Shown here piece by piece: positions 62,501 to 64,000 of a DNA stretch of 64,000 bases. Every line of letters starts with the position of its first letter. Within the stretch, counting starts at the first letter, position 1. Origin of the DNA: Oreocharis arfaki (Eukaryota > Chordata > Aves > Passeriformes > Paramythiidae); assembly GCA_013398015.1 (NCBI GenBank), contig VZRR01010834.1:1258668-1322667 (forward strand). The letters are read 5' to 3'. The notes beneath the pieces are model-generated. The model searched no databases. It was not told the DNA's origin and worked only from the letters and a program-made list of their open reading frames with translations. The position numbers were made by a program, and so were the translations under genes.

Positions 62501-63839
62501 TTCTTACAGACTCCAGGCTGTTTGAATTGTCTTATTCTTTGGAATGTCCCTTTTTGGATTTTGGGGTTTTACTCTTTGTTTTTGTTTGTTTGTTTTGCTG
62601 TTTTTCTTTATTAATGGTGTTTTTTTTTTTTTTTACATAATCCTTTTTCTTGAAATTGCAGAGCCACACGCTGTATTCATTAAGCATATTTTCTACCCCA
62701 TAGTGTTAAAGTTATTTGTGGTTCCTTATCGAAAGGCTATCCCACAAGTAGTTTTTGAGGTGTTGTGTGCACTACTACTACTACTACCAAATTTAGAACC
62801 GCATCTTTTCTGGGATCCTAAGACTTTATTTTCTTGGGAGTAGCCATTCACTAGATTCAAAAATGTTATCTCTACATTTCCTCCTAAGGAGGCATTGATC
62901 CAATCAATATTTGAGTAATTTTTTTTCCATAATTAGTACCTGATCTGATACCTGTTCTAGTACTTAAGATATTCCATGTAGGCCATAGGACCAACTGTTA
63001 TTCAACTCAGCACAAAAAGGGTAACTTCCACACTTCCAGACAGGTAGAAATTTAAGTGCTTTTCTGTGCTGAGGCCAAGGACAACCTATCACATCTCTAA
63101 AGATTTTAATCAAAGAAATAAAGTTCTTTTCTTCAAACACATCAGTCTGGGATTTTCTGTAGTTGAAATATGTTGCGGTTGTAGATCATGTTTTGGGCTA
63201 TTATTAATTATGCATTTTCTGTGAAGGATAAAATCTTGCACATTGTTTGAAATTGCCAAACTATGTTGACATTTTTTTACTTCCTTAGCATATAGAAACA
63301 ATTCATTATTTATAGCTCTGAGATGACATGCTTTCATAATACTTCTGAAACAGAATTCTCCATTTCTTTTGTGTTACAGTAAACCTTTTGTCATAAGGGT
63401 TGTAAACAGGATTTATTCTATTCCACCATTTAAACTCAAATTCTCACTTTGCCCTTTGTGTTCTGTAATTACATGAGGAGGATGGCTTTTTATCAAAGTG
63501 CTTTATTTCTGAATAAAGTTCTTTGTGTGGTATCAATGGGCAAGTTATATTTTTCCTGATGTCAGGCAGCAACAAATTAGCTTCCAATTTGGTTTCATTC
63601 TTGTCAATATGAGATTTATTTAGTCAACATGTCTAAAATCAGAACAAAAATAAGTCTGTGTGGGCTTGAGTAATTTAATACCTGAAACATAGGACTGAGC
63701 TGTTTGTGACTCTCAACATTCTGCAGCTGTTATTTACCTGTTCAGGATATAGAGGAGGCCACTAGAGGAGACAGAGACAAGACAATTCTAGGATCTGTAG
63801 TGTTGAATGCAACCATTTCTACCATTCTTTCCTCAGATC
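62501..63839. other. T-rich low-complexity and unique sequence
   Basis: Begins with T-rich DNA including (TTTG)n (62576-62597) and a T15 run (62620-62634), then a short (ACT)n (62771-62787). The Phe-rich frames at 62390-62843 derive from these. The rest shows no gene or repeat that I recognise. Confidence 0.5.
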
Positions 63840-64000
63840 TTCTGGGTGCTATTGCTAGATTTATTTTCACCCTGAGTGAGAATGGCAGAGAATGTGGATT
63901 TAGGTCAACTACCTGAAATGAGTGGTGTCCCTCAGGGCTCTGTTCTGGGACTGGTGTTCTTTAATATTTTGCTGATGACACAGACAATGAGATCAAGTGC
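63840..64000 (+). mobile_element. CR1 LINE ORF2 reverse-transcriptase fragment, cut by window edge
   Basis: At 63921-63968 the plus strand encodes SGVPQGSVLGLVFFNI, matching the CR1 reverse-transcriptase motif GVPQGSVLGPVLFNI. Immediately after, a small deletion shifts the frame before the sequence that should lead to the FADD catalytic motif (ATGAGATCAAGTGC at the edge matches the codons for the following GIEC segment). The catalytic box itself lies beyond the window. The copy is a frameshifted pseudogene and its 5' limit is approximate. Confidence 0.8.

Noticed and set aside
62390..62843. Overlapping Phe-rich plus-strand frames resembling membrane proteins
   Set aside because: They are translations of T-rich low-complexity DNA.

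Overview
The window looks like intergenic or intronic DNA from a bird, most likely a passerine. It is AT-rich, CpG-poor and has no CpG island. The open frames are short (the longest are about 140 codons) and no protein family can be assigned with confidence. The avian signature comes from the dispersed repeats. Several CR1 LINE copies end in the bird-type 3' tail (variants of ATTCTATGATT). One avian ERV-type LTR is present at about 32440-32790. A tRNA-Ile-headed, CR1-tailed SINE lies at 884-1026, and this composite matches the TguSINE1 type described in zebra finch. I found no bacterial-style genes, operons, CRISPR arrays or rRNA. The only tRNA-like sequence is the SINE head.

Layout. 1-1030: unique AT-rich DNA, then the SINE. 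1496-1586: a long TTCC/CCCTT pyrimidine tract. 1.6-15.5 kb: mostly featureless, with a poly-A/poly-T inverted pair at 11195-11289. 15.6-17.2 kb: two CR1 tails on the minus strand. 17.2-25.4 kb: unique AT-rich DNA. 25.4-25.7 kb: a CR1 3' end on the plus strand. 25.7-32.4 kb: unique DNA with a G-quadruplex motif and a small (TG)n. 32.4-32.8 kb: a solo LTR. 32.8-45.4 kb: unique DNA with a perfect hairpin. 45.45-45.65 kb: a CR1 3' end on the plus strand with a duplicated tail. 45.6-59.3 kb: unique DNA. 59.32-59.45 kb: the best exon-like segment. 59.7 kb: a nearly G-free A/C-rich tract. 61-62.5 kb: a decayed LINE-like relic on the minus strand. 63.84-64 kb: a CR1 reverse-transcriptase fragment running off the window edge.

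No set of genes working together can be described, because no gene is securely present. Four segments have splice-like borders around open frames (59321-59451 plus, 39213-39387 minus, 33078-33299 plus, 14500-14731 minus). They are reported as candidates, not genes. Calls of repeat families rest on recognising consensus features by eye; a RepeatMasker run with an avian library would settle them. I saw nothing I could defend as a new biological system.
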